Assembly (NCBI GenBank): GCA_035624215.1
Contig: DASPRY010000074.1
Span: 1-33,780 of the forward strand
DNA: 33,780 nt
Origin: JAFAGX01 sp035624215
GTDB lineage: Bacteria > Acidobacteriota > Terriglobia > Terriglobales > Acidobacteriaceae
Direction: 5' to 3'
Below are positions 1 through 7,447 of the stretch, one piece after another; positions within the stretch are counted from its first letter, which is position 1; every line of letters starts with the position of its first letter. The translations under genes were made by a program, and so were the position numbers. A model generated the notes under the pieces. The model saw only the letters and a program-made list of their open reading frames with translations. It ran no database searches and was not told where the DNA came from.

Positions 1-35
1 AAGGCCACTGCTTCATTCTCACGACCGATGAACTG

Positions 36-341
36 TTGACACCGGAACAACTGGCAGAACGGTTGCACGTCAGCGTTTCATGGGTTCGAGAGCAAACACG
101 GACGCGGGCGAGAGTTCGGAACTCAGACCCGCTGCCATTCACCAAACCTGGAAAGTATCTTCTGTTTAGTTGGCGCGAAGTCTGCGCTTGGTTAACTCGA
201 CACGAACAAGGAGGAACAACACAATCATGCGACAACAAGAAGGTTACATCCGGAAATCACACGGAGCGTGGTACGGTGTCTGGTACGAAGACCGCATCAT
301 CAATGGAGCTGTCAAGCGGGTCCAGGCATGCCGCAAATTAG
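36..341 (+). CDS. Excisionase-like helix-turn-helix protein (5' end probably outside window)
   Basis: A short protein whose first 60 residues form a winged-helix/HTH DNA-binding domain of the excisionase/MerR-like type: TPEQLAERLHVSVSWV followed by a GKYLLFSWREVCAWL wing. Such proteins usually direct excision or control the integrase of an integrated element. The frame is open to the window edge (the upstream in-frame codons read TTDELLTPEQ), so the TTG given here is only the first possible start visible and the real start is probably further upstream. The last ~38 residues overlap the integrase gene in another frame and look non-conserved. Its position directly upstream of a tyrosine integrase supports the role. 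The HTH is clear; the exact function is inferred. Confidence 0.6.
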   Translation: MTPEQLAERLHVSVSWVREQTRTRARVRNSDPLPFTKPGKYLLFSWREVCAWLTRHEQGGTTQSCDNKKVTSGNHTERGTVSGTKTASSMELSSGSRHAAN

Positions 342-1390
342 CGGACTGCGATGACCGTCATCGTTGTAAGAAAGATGTCCGCGACTCGCTCAGAGAGATA
401 TTAGAGCCGTTGAACAAGGGCAAAGTGGATGTCCGCTCTACGATGTCACTCACTCAATTCGTGGAACAAGATTGGATTCCGCACTGTGAGCGGGAGTTAC
501 GTCCGGCCACAGTTCGCGGTTATAAAGATGTTTGGACACGGCACGTCAAACCGTACATTGGTGAGATGAGGTTGCGCGACATTCAAGCCGTGACCGCTAC
601 CGAACTGCTCCACAACCTACGGCGTCAGCGAGTAGGCCATCGCACAATCAAATACGCCAAGGCCATCGGCTCTGCAATCTGCTCACGAGCGTTGGCCTAC
701 AGTATCATTACCGGTCAGAATCCGTTCGCCGTGGCAGAACTGCCGAAGCGCGAGGGCAAGAGGGCAGCGAAACCGCAGAGCACGATCCAGGATGTTTGGG
801 CAATGCTCCGCGTATTGAAGGACGTTAAGGCCCGCGCTGCAATCGCACTCACATTCTTTGGTGGTTTAGTGCCATCCGAAGCGCGAGGCACGCTATGGGA
901 GAACTATGATAGCAATACGTTGAGGATCACGCAGAGTATCTGGGGCCGTCACGCTGGGCCAGTTAAGACGGAAACGCGTGAGGCACCCATTCCGATTGTC
1001 GAGCCGCTGCGTGGTATCCTCGCAGAATTGAGAGCGGCTGACGGAAATCCCACATCAGGGCCGATTTTGCGAGGAAAAAGAGGTAAGCCGTTGAATCTCG
1101 ACAACCTGAATCGTCGTGTAATTGCTCCGGCACTCAAGACCGCCGGTATTGCGTGGCACGGATTCAGACCGAATCGCACGGGCATCAGCACGATTACGAC
1201 GGCTCTAGCGAAGGACAACGGTCTGGCTGCGAAGGGTTTGCTCCGGCATTCGCAGTTGGCAACGACAGATCGCAACTACATCCAGACGGTTCCCGCCGAA
1301 ACCATAGCAGCAATGGCTGCTTTGGAACGTGAGTTTGCGAATTATGGAGCAAAAATGGAGCAAGCTGCGATAGCAAGCGCTCCGAACTAG
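227..1390 (+). CDS. Tyrosine recombinase/integrase, first catalytic Arg replaced
   Basis: A 387-residue phage-type site-specific integrase. It has an arm-binding/SAM-like core-binding region at ~70-170 and a C-terminal catalytic domain at ~185-365. Visible catalytic residues are K247 (VKTETREAP), H311-x2-R314 (WHGFRPN), H341 (LLRHSQLATT) and nucleophile Y351 (NYIQ). The box I position that normally holds Arg (GLRxxE) reads GLVPSE, with V215 in place of Arg, so strand cleavage may be impaired. ATG 227 is chosen over the upstream in-frame start because AAGGAGG at 208-214 precedes it and homologous integrases begin near MRQQEGYIRK. The gene overlaps the HTH gene and stops 17 bp before tRNA-Thr on the same strand, marking the edge of an integrated element that extends leftward. 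Confidence 0.85.
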   Translation: MRQQEGYIRKSHGAWYGVWYEDRIINGAVKRVQACRKLADCDDRHRCKKDVRDSLREILEPLNKGKVDVRSTMSLTQFVEQDWIPHCERELRPATVRGYKDVWTRHVKPYIGEMRLRDIQAVTATELLHNLRRQRVGHRTIKYAKAIGSAICSRALAYSIITGQNPFAVAELPKREGKRAAKPQSTIQDVWAMLRVLKDVKARAAIALTFFGGLVPSEARGTLWENYDSNTLRITQSIWGRHAGPVKTETREAPIPIVEPLRGILAELRAADGNPTSGPILRGKRGKPLNLDNLNRRVIAPALKTAGIAWHGFRPNRTGISTITTALAKDNGLAAKGLLRHSQLATTDRNYIQTVPAETIAAMAALEREFANYGAKMEQAAIASAPN

Positions 1391-1407
1391 TTTAGAATCA
1401 AGAACAG

Positions 1408-1483
1408 GCCGACGTAGCTCAGTTGGTAGAGCAGCCGATTCGTAATCGGCAGGTCATCGGTTCAAGTCCGATCGTCGGCTCCA
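1408..1483 (+). tRNA. tRNA-Thr (anticodon CGU)
   Basis: A complete 76-nt cloverleaf can be folded by eye: acceptor GCCGACG/CGTCGGC, D stem GCTC/GAGC, anticodon stem GCCGA/TCGGC with loop TTCGTAA (anticodon CGU, reads ACG), T stem ATCGG/CCGAT with loop TTCAAGT, discriminator T and an encoded CCA. All stems pair perfectly, so it should be functional. It directly follows a tyrosine integrase and is probably the attachment site of that element. Confidence 0.97.
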
Positions 1484-1519
1484 GCACTCCGCAAGGCCCT
1501 GAGATCGTTCACGGAAATT

Positions 1520-2208
1520 GTGGCGAAATCCCTCCTCACATCCGGATTCGTCGCGGTCGCACTGAGTATCGCATCCGCCCCGGCTGTGGCCGGTGACTGG
1601 TTTACAGTTAGCCGCAGCGATCTCTGTGTGACCGAAGGCACGATCGAAAACGCGGGCAACGACCGTATGTCGGTGGATGTCCCGAAGATGCGCGCCTATG
1701 CCACCAGGGCAAGCGAGCAATCGATCGGACTGCGCTTCCGCTATGCCGGCCCCACGCGTAAAGAATCCGCGCTGGGTTCGGGCCAGATGCGCCGCCAGGT
1801 CGGGCTGAAGCTGCGGGCACAGGACTCGTGCAACCTGGTTTACGCGATGTGGCGTATCGATCCCGAGCCGAAATTGGTCGTCTCCCTGAAGCGCAATCCA
1901 TCCGAGCCACCAGCGCGCAATGTAGCAATCACGGTTACGTCAACATCAAGCCTCGAAAGTCATTGCCTGTTCCGCGATTACAGCCCGGCGAGTCCCACAC
2001 CTTGCGGGCTGAACTGAAGAACCAAGAACTGCGCGTGTTCGCTGATAACCGCGAGGTTTGGGAGGGCGACATCGGAGAAGACGCCGCCCGGCTCGATGGT
2101 CCGGTTGGGCTTCGCTCGGATAATGCGCAGCTCGAATTTGACCTGAAAGCTCGCCAATCGGAAGAACGCCGCCAAGCCTGGCCCTGCAAGGCAGGCGATT
2201 CGGACTGA
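1520..2208 (+). pseudogene. Secreted concanavalin-like/LamG-type protein, frameshifted
   Basis: The first frame (GTG at 1520) begins with a good Sec signal peptide (MAKSLLTSGFVAVALS, cleavage near AVAGDW) and continues as a beta-rich domain to about residue 130 (VGLKLRAQDSCNLVYAMWR, LVVSLKRNPSEP). It then degenerates and stops at 2017. The -1 frame picks up the same type of domain from about 1915 (CSNHGYVNIKPRKSLP, AELKNQELRVFADN, DGPVGLRSDNAQLEFDL) and stops at 2208. Joining the two gives one ~225-residue carbohydrate-binding-like jelly-roll protein, so one base has been lost (or two gained) between about 1880 and 1930. This could be a true pseudogene or an assembly error. The substrate is unknown. 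It follows tRNA-Thr by 36 bp, on the host side of the integrase. Confidence 0.65.
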
Positions 2209-2357
2209 CTTGCTGATTTCCTTTTCGCCCAATTCGCCGGATACCTGCTGAATCGTAACTTCTGATACGAGCTATAAATATTTTCAATTTCCACAACCGC
2301 CGGTTCGCGGCTAAAGTGCCGGGTATTGGGGTGTGTTTCCTTAACCTAGGGGGTGGT

Positions 2358-2696
2358 ATGAAGAAATTGCCATTGCTGGCCATTACGGGCGTTGTTTTAT
2401 TGGGATCTTTGAGCCTGGCGGCCCAGGATGCGGCCAATCTGCAGAAAACTTCACCACGGCAGCATGCTAAGGCCATACGAATCTCAGGCAAAGTCAGTGA
2501 TGACGGAGCCAGATTTGTGGACACGGATCAGCGGGTGTGGCTGGTGACCAACCCGGAAATGCTGAAAGGGTACGAGGGAAAGCAGGCCGCGGTGCGAGCT
2601 CAGCGAGGAGTCGACTCTAATACTATCCAGGTGCTTTCAATCAAACGGCCCGTCAGCTGTACGGCAAATTGGAGCGATTCTGCATTCCGGCGATGA
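2358..2696 (+). CDS. Small secreted protein, DUF5818-like
   Basis: A 112-residue protein with a Sec signal peptide (MKKLPLLAITGVVLLGSLSLAAQ) and a short OB-like or beta-barrel domain (ISGKVSDDGARFVDTDQRVW, NPEMLKGYEGKQAAVRAQ, NTIQVLSIKR). That pattern resembles the acidobacterial DUF5818 proteins. ATG 2358 is preferred over the upstream in-frame start because a purine-rich GGGGGTGG tract lies just upstream and the signal peptide starts here. The function of the family is not known. It is transcribed alone, ending almost at the end of the convergent acyl-CoA dehydrogenase gene. Confidence 0.75.
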   Translation: MKKLPLLAITGVVLLGSLSLAAQDAANLQKTSPRQHAKAIRISGKVSDDGARFVDTDQRVWLVTNPEMLKGYEGKQAAVRAQRGVDSNTIQVLSIKRPVSCTANWSDSAFRR

Positions 2697-2708
2697 TACC
2701 GGAGTTTT
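2686..2708. terminator. Possible weak shared terminator
   Basis: A 5-bp stem TCCGG/CCGGA with an 8-nt loop followed by GTTTT lies between two convergent genes and overlaps the stop of the small secreted protein. The stem is short, so this is a weak candidate. Confidence 0.25.
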
Positions 2709-4179
2709 AACGCGCCTCGAAGTTCAGGTCCGGTAATCTCCTCGCAAGTGCTTCAGCGGTCTCTTTTGCGAGCTTGGAGGCAATTGGCTCCCAGTCGGCC
2801 TCGCGTTGCTCGACCGGAAGCCGCAGGTGCGCATCGACACTCTTTACGGTCTCCCTTAACTCCGGTATTTCTCTTCCCTGCTCCACATCTTGAAGCAGCG
2901 TGTGATGTGCCTGCTTGCGCTCAATGACTTCAAGCGCGTCCAGCAACTGGCGATGCGCAGTACCCTCCCAAATGGCAAGAATCATCGCCTCGCGCAGCCA
3001 GCGTTCTACGCGGAATTCTTCCAAAATGCCCAAGCCGGCGTGCACCTCCATACACCACTTTGCAGTCTGGATTGCAAATTCGGCTGTCCAGTATTTGGCC
3101 AGATGAGCGAGCAAGCGAAAGAGGTGATAACGCGCGGAGTAGGGACGGCGTTCTTCCCAGACTTCGTTGAGTAGTTTCCCGGCTTGCCAGGCAAGGGCAA
3201 AGGCCGAGCGGAGATCATTTATTCGCTGGTCGAATTGGCGGCGCAGCAAGGGGTGTTCAATGATGCGACGGCCAAAAGCGACCCGCAGTTCGGCGAACTC
3301 CACGGCATCGGCGATCGCGCGCTGCGCCAGAGCCACACTGCCGATGCTGTTGGCGATGCGCGAGACATTGAGCACTTCTAAAATCAGATAGATCCCTTCA
3401 TCCGGTTTTCCCAAAAGATAAGCTTCGCTGTCGCGCAATTCGACTTCGCCAGTGGGGACGGATCGGGTTGCGATCTTGTCTTTGAGGCGGCGAATGGTGT
3501 AGTTCAGGTCACCGTTTTGCCGCAGGCGTGGCAACAGGAACAAAGCTAATCCTCGAACTCCGCTTGGTGCACCCTTCGGCCTGGCCGCCACCACGGCGAG
3601 CTCTGCGCCCACATTGCTGGAAAAATATTTGTCTCCGGTCAGCTTCCAGGCATCGCCCTGTTGCACGGCAACGGTCTCTACGTTGCTGCCGAGATCGGAA
3701 CCACCTTTGATCTCAGTCATCCAAGTTGCACCTTGCCATGTCTTGGTGTCATCGCGTAGAAGCTGGCGCAGGAAGCGTTCCTTCAGTGCAGCATCGCCGT
3801 ACTTGCTCAGCGGCAGGGCAGTTGAAAGAGAGACGGTATATGGGCAAGAGAGACCGCTGTCGTAAAACGAGGTGAGATAGATAAGCAGGAATGAAGGTAA
3901 CAGTGACCTATCCTGGAATGCGCGCCACAACACTCCGGTCCGGTAGCCCTGTTGCAGCATCCGCCAGTATTCAGGCGGATAAAGAATCTCGTCGACGCGC
4001 TTGCCGGCGCTGTCGAACATCTTGATCCAGGGTGTGCCGGCGCGATCCACCCCATCGGAAATTGCTTGCCCTTCCCGCTTCCACCACTCCTCATAATCCT
4101 GCAGCACCGAATCGTACTGGTTGGGTCCAATAAGAGTGCGCACGAAGGAGGAAGGCGAACGCAGGATTTCGAATGGCAT
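2707..4179 (-). CDS. Acyl-CoA dehydrogenase family flavoprotein, AidB-like
   Basis: A 490-residue FAD enzyme of the acyl-CoA dehydrogenase superfamily. The substrate/FAD signature is at ~152-163 (WMTEIKGGSDLG), a TGDKYFSSNV strand at ~181-190, and the C-terminal helical domain carries the usual catalytic Glu context (ILAIWEGTAHRQ, E405). The QG-T-MTE-KGGSD form and the extra C-terminal ~70 residues resemble the AidB/IBR10 branch (alkylation response or bulky acyl substrates) more than short-chain acyl-CoA dehydrogenases. The N-terminal extension (EEWWKREGQAI) is also typical of that branch. It lies 19 bp downstream of folP on the same strand and is probably cotranscribed. The true substrate cannot be read from the sequence. 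Confidence 0.85.
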   Translation of the reverse strand: MPFEILRSPSSFVRTLIGPNQYDSVLQDYEEWWKREGQAISDGVDRAGTPWIKMFDSAGKRVDEILYPPEYWRMLQQGYRTGVLWRAFQDRSLLPSFLLIYLTSFYDSGLSCPYTVSLSTALPLSKYGDAALKERFLRQLLRDDTKTWQGATWMTEIKGGSDLGSNVETVAVQQGDAWKLTGDKYFSSNVGAELAVVAARPKGAPSGVRGLALFLLPRLRQNGDLNYTIRRLKDKIATRSVPTGEVELRDSEAYLLGKPDEGIYLILEVLNVSRIANSIGSVALAQRAIADAVEFAELRVAFGRRIIEHPLLRRQFDQRINDLRSAFALAWQAGKLLNEVWEERRPYSARYHLFRLLAHLAKYWTAEFAIQTAKWCMEVHAGLGILEEFRVERWLREAMILAIWEGTAHRQLLDALEVIERKQAHHTLLQDVEQGREIPELRETVKSVDAHLRLPVEQREADWEPIASKLAKETAEALARRLPDLNFEAR

Positions 4180-4198
4180 AGTTCACCACATCGATGGA

Positions 4199-5116
4199 TC
4201 AGCTCACCACAATATCGGCAATCTTTACCGCATCCCTGCAGGCGCGGACGTCGTGAGTACGAAGGACATGTACACCCCTAAGAATCAGCAAGGTCTCCAT
4301 TGCCACAGTTCCGAAAGTACGCTCTGAAATTGGGGCGTCCTTGCCGTGCCCTGCCAGAGCGCGTCCGATAAATGATTTACGCGAAACTCCCGCCAGCAAA
4401 GGATAGCCGAGATCATGAAACTCCTCGAAGCGCCGGAGCAGGGGATAGTTTTCCTCAAAGCTCTTGCCAAATCCAAATCCAGGATCGAGGACCAGGCGTT
4501 CCCGCTTCACTCCTGCCCGCAGCGCAAAGTCCGCCCACTCGCGCAATTCACGTTTTACGAGCGTAACCATATCCCCAACCGCCGGCAGACTGCGCCATTC
4601 TTCCGGTCTGCCCCGCATATGCATCAGCACGGCCCCACAGTTCAGCGCGGCCACAGTTTTTACCATTTGCCGGTCCCATCGGAATCCGCTTACATCGTTG
4701 ACAATCTCTGCTCCCGCCTCCACTGCTGCCCGCGCCACAGAGGATCTGTACGTATCAACCGAAACCACGGCATTTGGAGACTTCTCTTTCAGCAATCGGA
4801 TCACTGGAAGAACGCGCTGCAACTCTTCCGGTTCGCTGACTGGAGATTTCGTTGACTCTTTTTTCGGGGTAGTCGCAGAAGCGGTCTCATCCGCCGCAAC
4901 GCGAGCCCCCGGCCGGGTCGATTCCCCACCGACATCAATGATGTCAGCGCCAAAATGCAGCAACTGCAAGGCATATTCGACGGCACGTTCAGGGTCAACA
5001 TAGAGTCCGCCATCGGAGAATGAATCGGGGGTCACATTCAACACCCCCATAATCAGCGTCCGCGTGCCCAGCTGCAAAGGCCGTTTACCGAGATTCCATT
5101 CGAAGACCGGGCGCAC
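4199..5116 (-). CDS. folP: Dihydropteroate synthase
   Basis: Condenses 6-hydroxymethyl-dihydropterin pyrophosphate with p-aminobenzoate to dihydropteroate in folate synthesis; the classic sulfonamide target. The 305-residue TIM-barrel protein shows all hallmark loops: MGVLNVTPDSFSDGG (23-37), DVGGESTRPGA (61-71), VSVDTYRSSVA (118-128), EIVNDVSG (137-144), and the late GVSRKSFIGRAL phosphate-binding loop. Loop 2 (about residues 74-95, ADETASATTPKKESTKSP) is longer than usual and rich in Thr, Ser and Lys. It is the first gene of a two-gene minus-strand unit with the acyl-CoA dehydrogenase and diverges from dacB. Confidence 0.96.
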   Translation of the reverse strand: MRPVFEWNLGKRPLQLGTRTLIMGVLNVTPDSFSDGGLYVDPERAVEYALQLLHFGADIIDVGGESTRPGARVAADETASATTPKKESTKSPVSEPEELQRVLPVIRLLKEKSPNAVVSVDTYRSSVARAAVEAGAEIVNDVSGFRWDRQMVKTVAALNCGAVLMHMRGRPEEWRSLPAVGDMVTLVKRELREWADFALRAGVKRERLVLDPGFGFGKSFEENYPLLRRFEEFHDLGYPLLAGVSRKSFIGRALAGHGKDAPISERTFGTVAMETLLILRGVHVLRTHDVRACRDAVKIADIVVS

Positions 5117-5201
5117 TCCGCTGATTTTACCTTCGGCGATTCAGTTTTGCGCGAGTGACCTAGAGCGAGAGCATGTGCTTAAGGAATGTGCGCTCCGTCT
5201 G

Positions 5202-5222
5202 TTGTAGCTTGCAGTGCTACAA
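5202..5222. promoter_or_regulatory. 7-bp inverted repeat upstream of dacB
   Basis: TTGTAGC and GCTACAA form perfect 7-bp arms separated by 7 nt. The repeat ends 12 bp before the dacB ATG and lies in the short divergent folP/dacB intergenic region. It could be an operator or a 5'-leader hairpin. Arms of this size occur by chance, so support is modest. Confidence 0.3.
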
Positions 5223-5234
5223 TCGAGCAGCCGG

Positions 5235-6794
5235 ATGCAGAGACTGCGCGCATACCTCGCGGCAACTTTTTGCCTGATTTTGGCAGTGCAAGCCGCCGCC
5301 GCGCCCCGTCATTCGCTCTCAAAACGAATTGCAGCTGTCCTGGCTAGCCCGGATCTGGAGCGCGGATTTTGGGGCATCGAAGTGGCCTCACTCGAAACGG
5401 GCCAGAGTCTCTATTCGCAGAACGCCGACAAGCTCTTTACGCCAGCCTCCAACACCAAGCTGTTCACAACGGCCGCTGCACTGGCCTTGATCGGACCGAA
5501 TTACACCTGCCGGACGACGGTCGAGACCAGCGGGACTCTGGACAAATATGGACGACTCAATGGGGATCTCGTGCTCGTGGGGCGGGGAGACCCCAATCTC
5601 TCAGGGCGAGAGTTGCCATACCAATTGCACACGCAGCGTAACGATCACCCTATTCAGGTGCTCGAACAATTGGCCGATGCGTTGGCGCAAAAGGGCGTGA
5701 AATACGTAGATGGCGACATCGTTGCCGACGATTCCTACTTTGCATTTGAGCGTTATGGGGAAGGTTGGAGCCAGGACGATCTCGTCTTAGCCGATGGGGC
5801 ACCGGTTTCCGCGCTCACCATTAACGACAACGTGGTTTTCGTAAATATACTGCCGGCAGACCGCGCCGGCGAGCGGGCGTTCGTGGGCATCACTCCCTTT
5901 GCTGATTATTATCAGGTTGACAATCGCATCATCACCACCCCCGCAGGCACGGGCCGCAAAATCTTCATCAATCGCGAGCCAGGAGCCACCGTGCTTACTC
6001 TATGGGGAAATATGCCAGTGGACGACGCTGGGGCGAATGAAGAGTTGGCGATCGACAATCCAGCAGAGTTCGCGGCGGCACTCTTCCGGCAGCTTCTGGA
6101 GAAGCGTGGCATCGTAATTTATGGCAAACAGCGGAGCCGCCACACCGAATTGGCCAGCCTGTCAACCTTGACGGTGACCGCGACCGCCCCCGCCCGCGGC
6201 GGCGACGAGTCTTCACAAATGTCTTTAAGCCAGGCCATGATTCTGGCCACTAACGAGTCCAAGCCTCTGATCGAAGATGTGCGCGTTATCAATAAGGTGA
6301 GCCAGAATCTGCACGCCGAGATTCTGCTGCGACTTCTGGGACGGGAAAAAGGCACGTCTGGAACGGTTGAAGGTGGCCTTGAGGTGCTGCGCGGCTTTCT
6401 CAATCAGGCAGGCGTGCCGCCAGAACAATACTTGTTTTATGACGGCTCCGGACTGTCCCGGCAAAATCTGGCTACTCCCCATGCCATCGTGCAGTTATTG
6501 TGTTACGCCGTATCGCAACCCTGGGGCAACAGTTTTCGAGACACTTTACCAGTAGCCGGCGTGGACGGCTCGCTGGCCGATCGCTTTTCCAATCTTGACC
6601 CCCGCGCCCACATCTCTGCCAAGACTGGCGCCCTGGGAGGAGTTAAGACGCTCTCGGGCTACGCAACCACGGTGAAAGGACAACAGGTCGCATTCGCCAT
6701 CTTGTCTAACAATTTGAATCTGCCCAATAAGCGCGTCCTGGACGCAATTGACAGCATTGTGGAAGCCATCGTAAACGATGCCGTAACGAAGTAG
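5235..6794 (+). CDS. dacB: D-alanyl-D-alanine carboxypeptidase/endopeptidase (PBP4 family, peptidase S13)
   Basis: A periplasmic penicillin-binding protein that trims or cleaves peptidoglycan peptide stems. The 519-residue protein has a Sec signal peptide (MQRLRAYLAATFCLILAVQAAAA) and the three serine-transferase motifs: SxxK as SNTK (S72, K75), SxN in GSGLSRQN, and KTG in SAKTGALGG. The insert domains between SxxK and SxN are present, as is usual for PBP4/DacB. ATG 5235 is chosen over an in-frame GTG at 5214 because it begins the signal peptide directly; the ribosome binding site is weak. It stands alone, divergent from folP and 243 bp before hypC. Confidence 0.93.
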   Translation: MQRLRAYLAATFCLILAVQAAAAPRHSLSKRIAAVLASPDLERGFWGIEVASLETGQSLYSQNADKLFTPASNTKLFTTAAALALIGPNYTCRTTVETSGTLDKYGRLNGDLVLVGRGDPNLSGRELPYQLHTQRNDHPIQVLEQLADALAQKGVKYVDGDIVADDSYFAFERYGEGWSQDDLVLADGAPVSALTINDNVVFVNILPADRAGERAFVGITPFADYYQVDNRIITTPAGTGRKIFINREPGATVLTLWGNMPVDDAGANEELAIDNPAEFAAALFRQLLEKRGIVIYGKQRSRHTELASLSTLTVTATAPARGGDESSQMSLSQAMILATNESKPLIEDVRVINKVSQNLHAEILLRLLGREKGTSGTVEGGLEVLRGFLNQAGVPPEQYLFYDGSGLSRQNLATPHAIVQLLCYAVSQPWGNSFRDTLPVAGVDGSLADRFSNLDPRAHISAKTGALGGVKTLSGYATTVKGQQVAFAILSNNLNLPNKRVLDAIDSIVEAIVNDAVTK

Positions 6795-6974
6795 GCGGAT
6801 TGTACTGCAGGCTCACATTCAGTTCCCGCTAGCGCCGTCATTTCGAGCAGTAGTGTGACGGAATCTGCGGTTGTGACTTGCCCGAAAAGATTCTTGACCG
6901 CCCGGAGCCCGGTTCCGAGCGAGAGGCCAAAGAGCGCGATGAAGGGACTCGCAGCGAAAGTGGTCACTTGAGGG

Positions 6975-6990
6975 TGTGTCCTACATCACA
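6975..6990. promoter_or_regulatory. CRP/FNR-family-like dyad upstream of hypC
   Basis: TGTGT-N6-TCACA matches the CRP-type half-site spacing with one mismatch. It is 47 bp before the hypC start, in a 243-bp intergenic stretch with no gene. Eleven of its 16 positions match the dyad at 17416-17431. An 11-bp direct repeat, TTGTACTGCAG, also occurs at 6800 and 7012 in the same stretch. The regulator is unknown and one such match is expected by chance in roughly two windows of this size. Confidence 0.35.
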
Positions 6991-7037
6991 GAACGAGTGC
7001 ATCCCCCGATGTTGTACTGCAGTCGAGGCAAGCAAGC

Positions 7038-7292
7038 ATGTGCCTGGCGATTCCGGGAAAAATTCTCGAAATTCAGCAGCAGGGTGGTTTACGCGCCGCG
7101 CGGGTGCAGTTCGGCGGCATCGTGCGACAAGTCTCGTTGGATTTTGTGCCTGAAGCCGGGGTGGGCGACTACGTGATGGTGCATGTGGGATTTGCCATCA
7201 GCCGAGTCGACCCCGTGGAGGCAGAACGAACCTACAAACTTCTTCAGGAAATGGGGATGCTGGAGCAGGAAATGGCGCCCACCGACTCCTAG
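7038..7292 (+). CDS. hypC: Hydrogenase maturation chaperone HypC
   Basis: An 84-residue HypC/HupF chaperone that, with HypD, carries the Fe(CN)2CO unit to the hydrogenase large-subunit precursor. The diagnostic N-terminus MCLAIPGKI is present; C2, exposed after Met removal, is the essential iron ligand and contact residue. The OB-fold continues with ARVQFGGIVRQVSLDFVPE and VGDYVMVHVGFAISRVD, followed by a C-terminal helix. It is the first gene of the hyp cluster, 155 bp ahead of hypD, a gap longer than all others in the cluster. Confidence 0.97.
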   Translation: MCLAIPGKILEIQQQGGLRAARVQFGGIVRQVSLDFVPEAGVGDYVMVHVGFAISRVDPVEAERTYKLLQEMGMLEQEMAPTDS

Positions 7293-7404
7293 AATCCCGC
7301 TGCAGGCCTCACGGCATCTCCACCACTCTATCCGGCCTCACAGCTCAATGTGACCCTCATCACCGAGGAGATGTTCATTCCTGATTAGAGTTGCTTTGTG
7401 GACG

Positions 7405-7431
7405 CGGGCTCGGTAGTTAATCGGGAGCCCG
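7405..7431 (+). promoter_or_regulatory. Hairpin in the hypC-hypD gap
   Basis: CGGGCTC and GAGCCCG form a perfect 7-bp GC-rich stem with a 13-nt loop, ending 16 nt before the hypD ATG. No U-run follows, so it is not a standard intrinsic terminator. It may affect translation, stability or processing between hypC and hypD, where no clear Shine-Dalgarno is seen for hypD. Confidence 0.35.
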
Positions 7432-7447
7432 GTGCACAGCGCTTGGC

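Noticed and set aside
1194..1376. Minus-strand open frames across the integrase
   Set aside because: They lie wholly inside a well-supported gene in the other direction and lack any domain or ribosome binding site.
1946..2524. 192-residue minus-strand frame across the frameshifted gene
   Set aside because: Composition is that of an antisense shadow (Arg/Ser/Pro-rich, no domain); the plus-strand halves show coherent conserved-looking strands.
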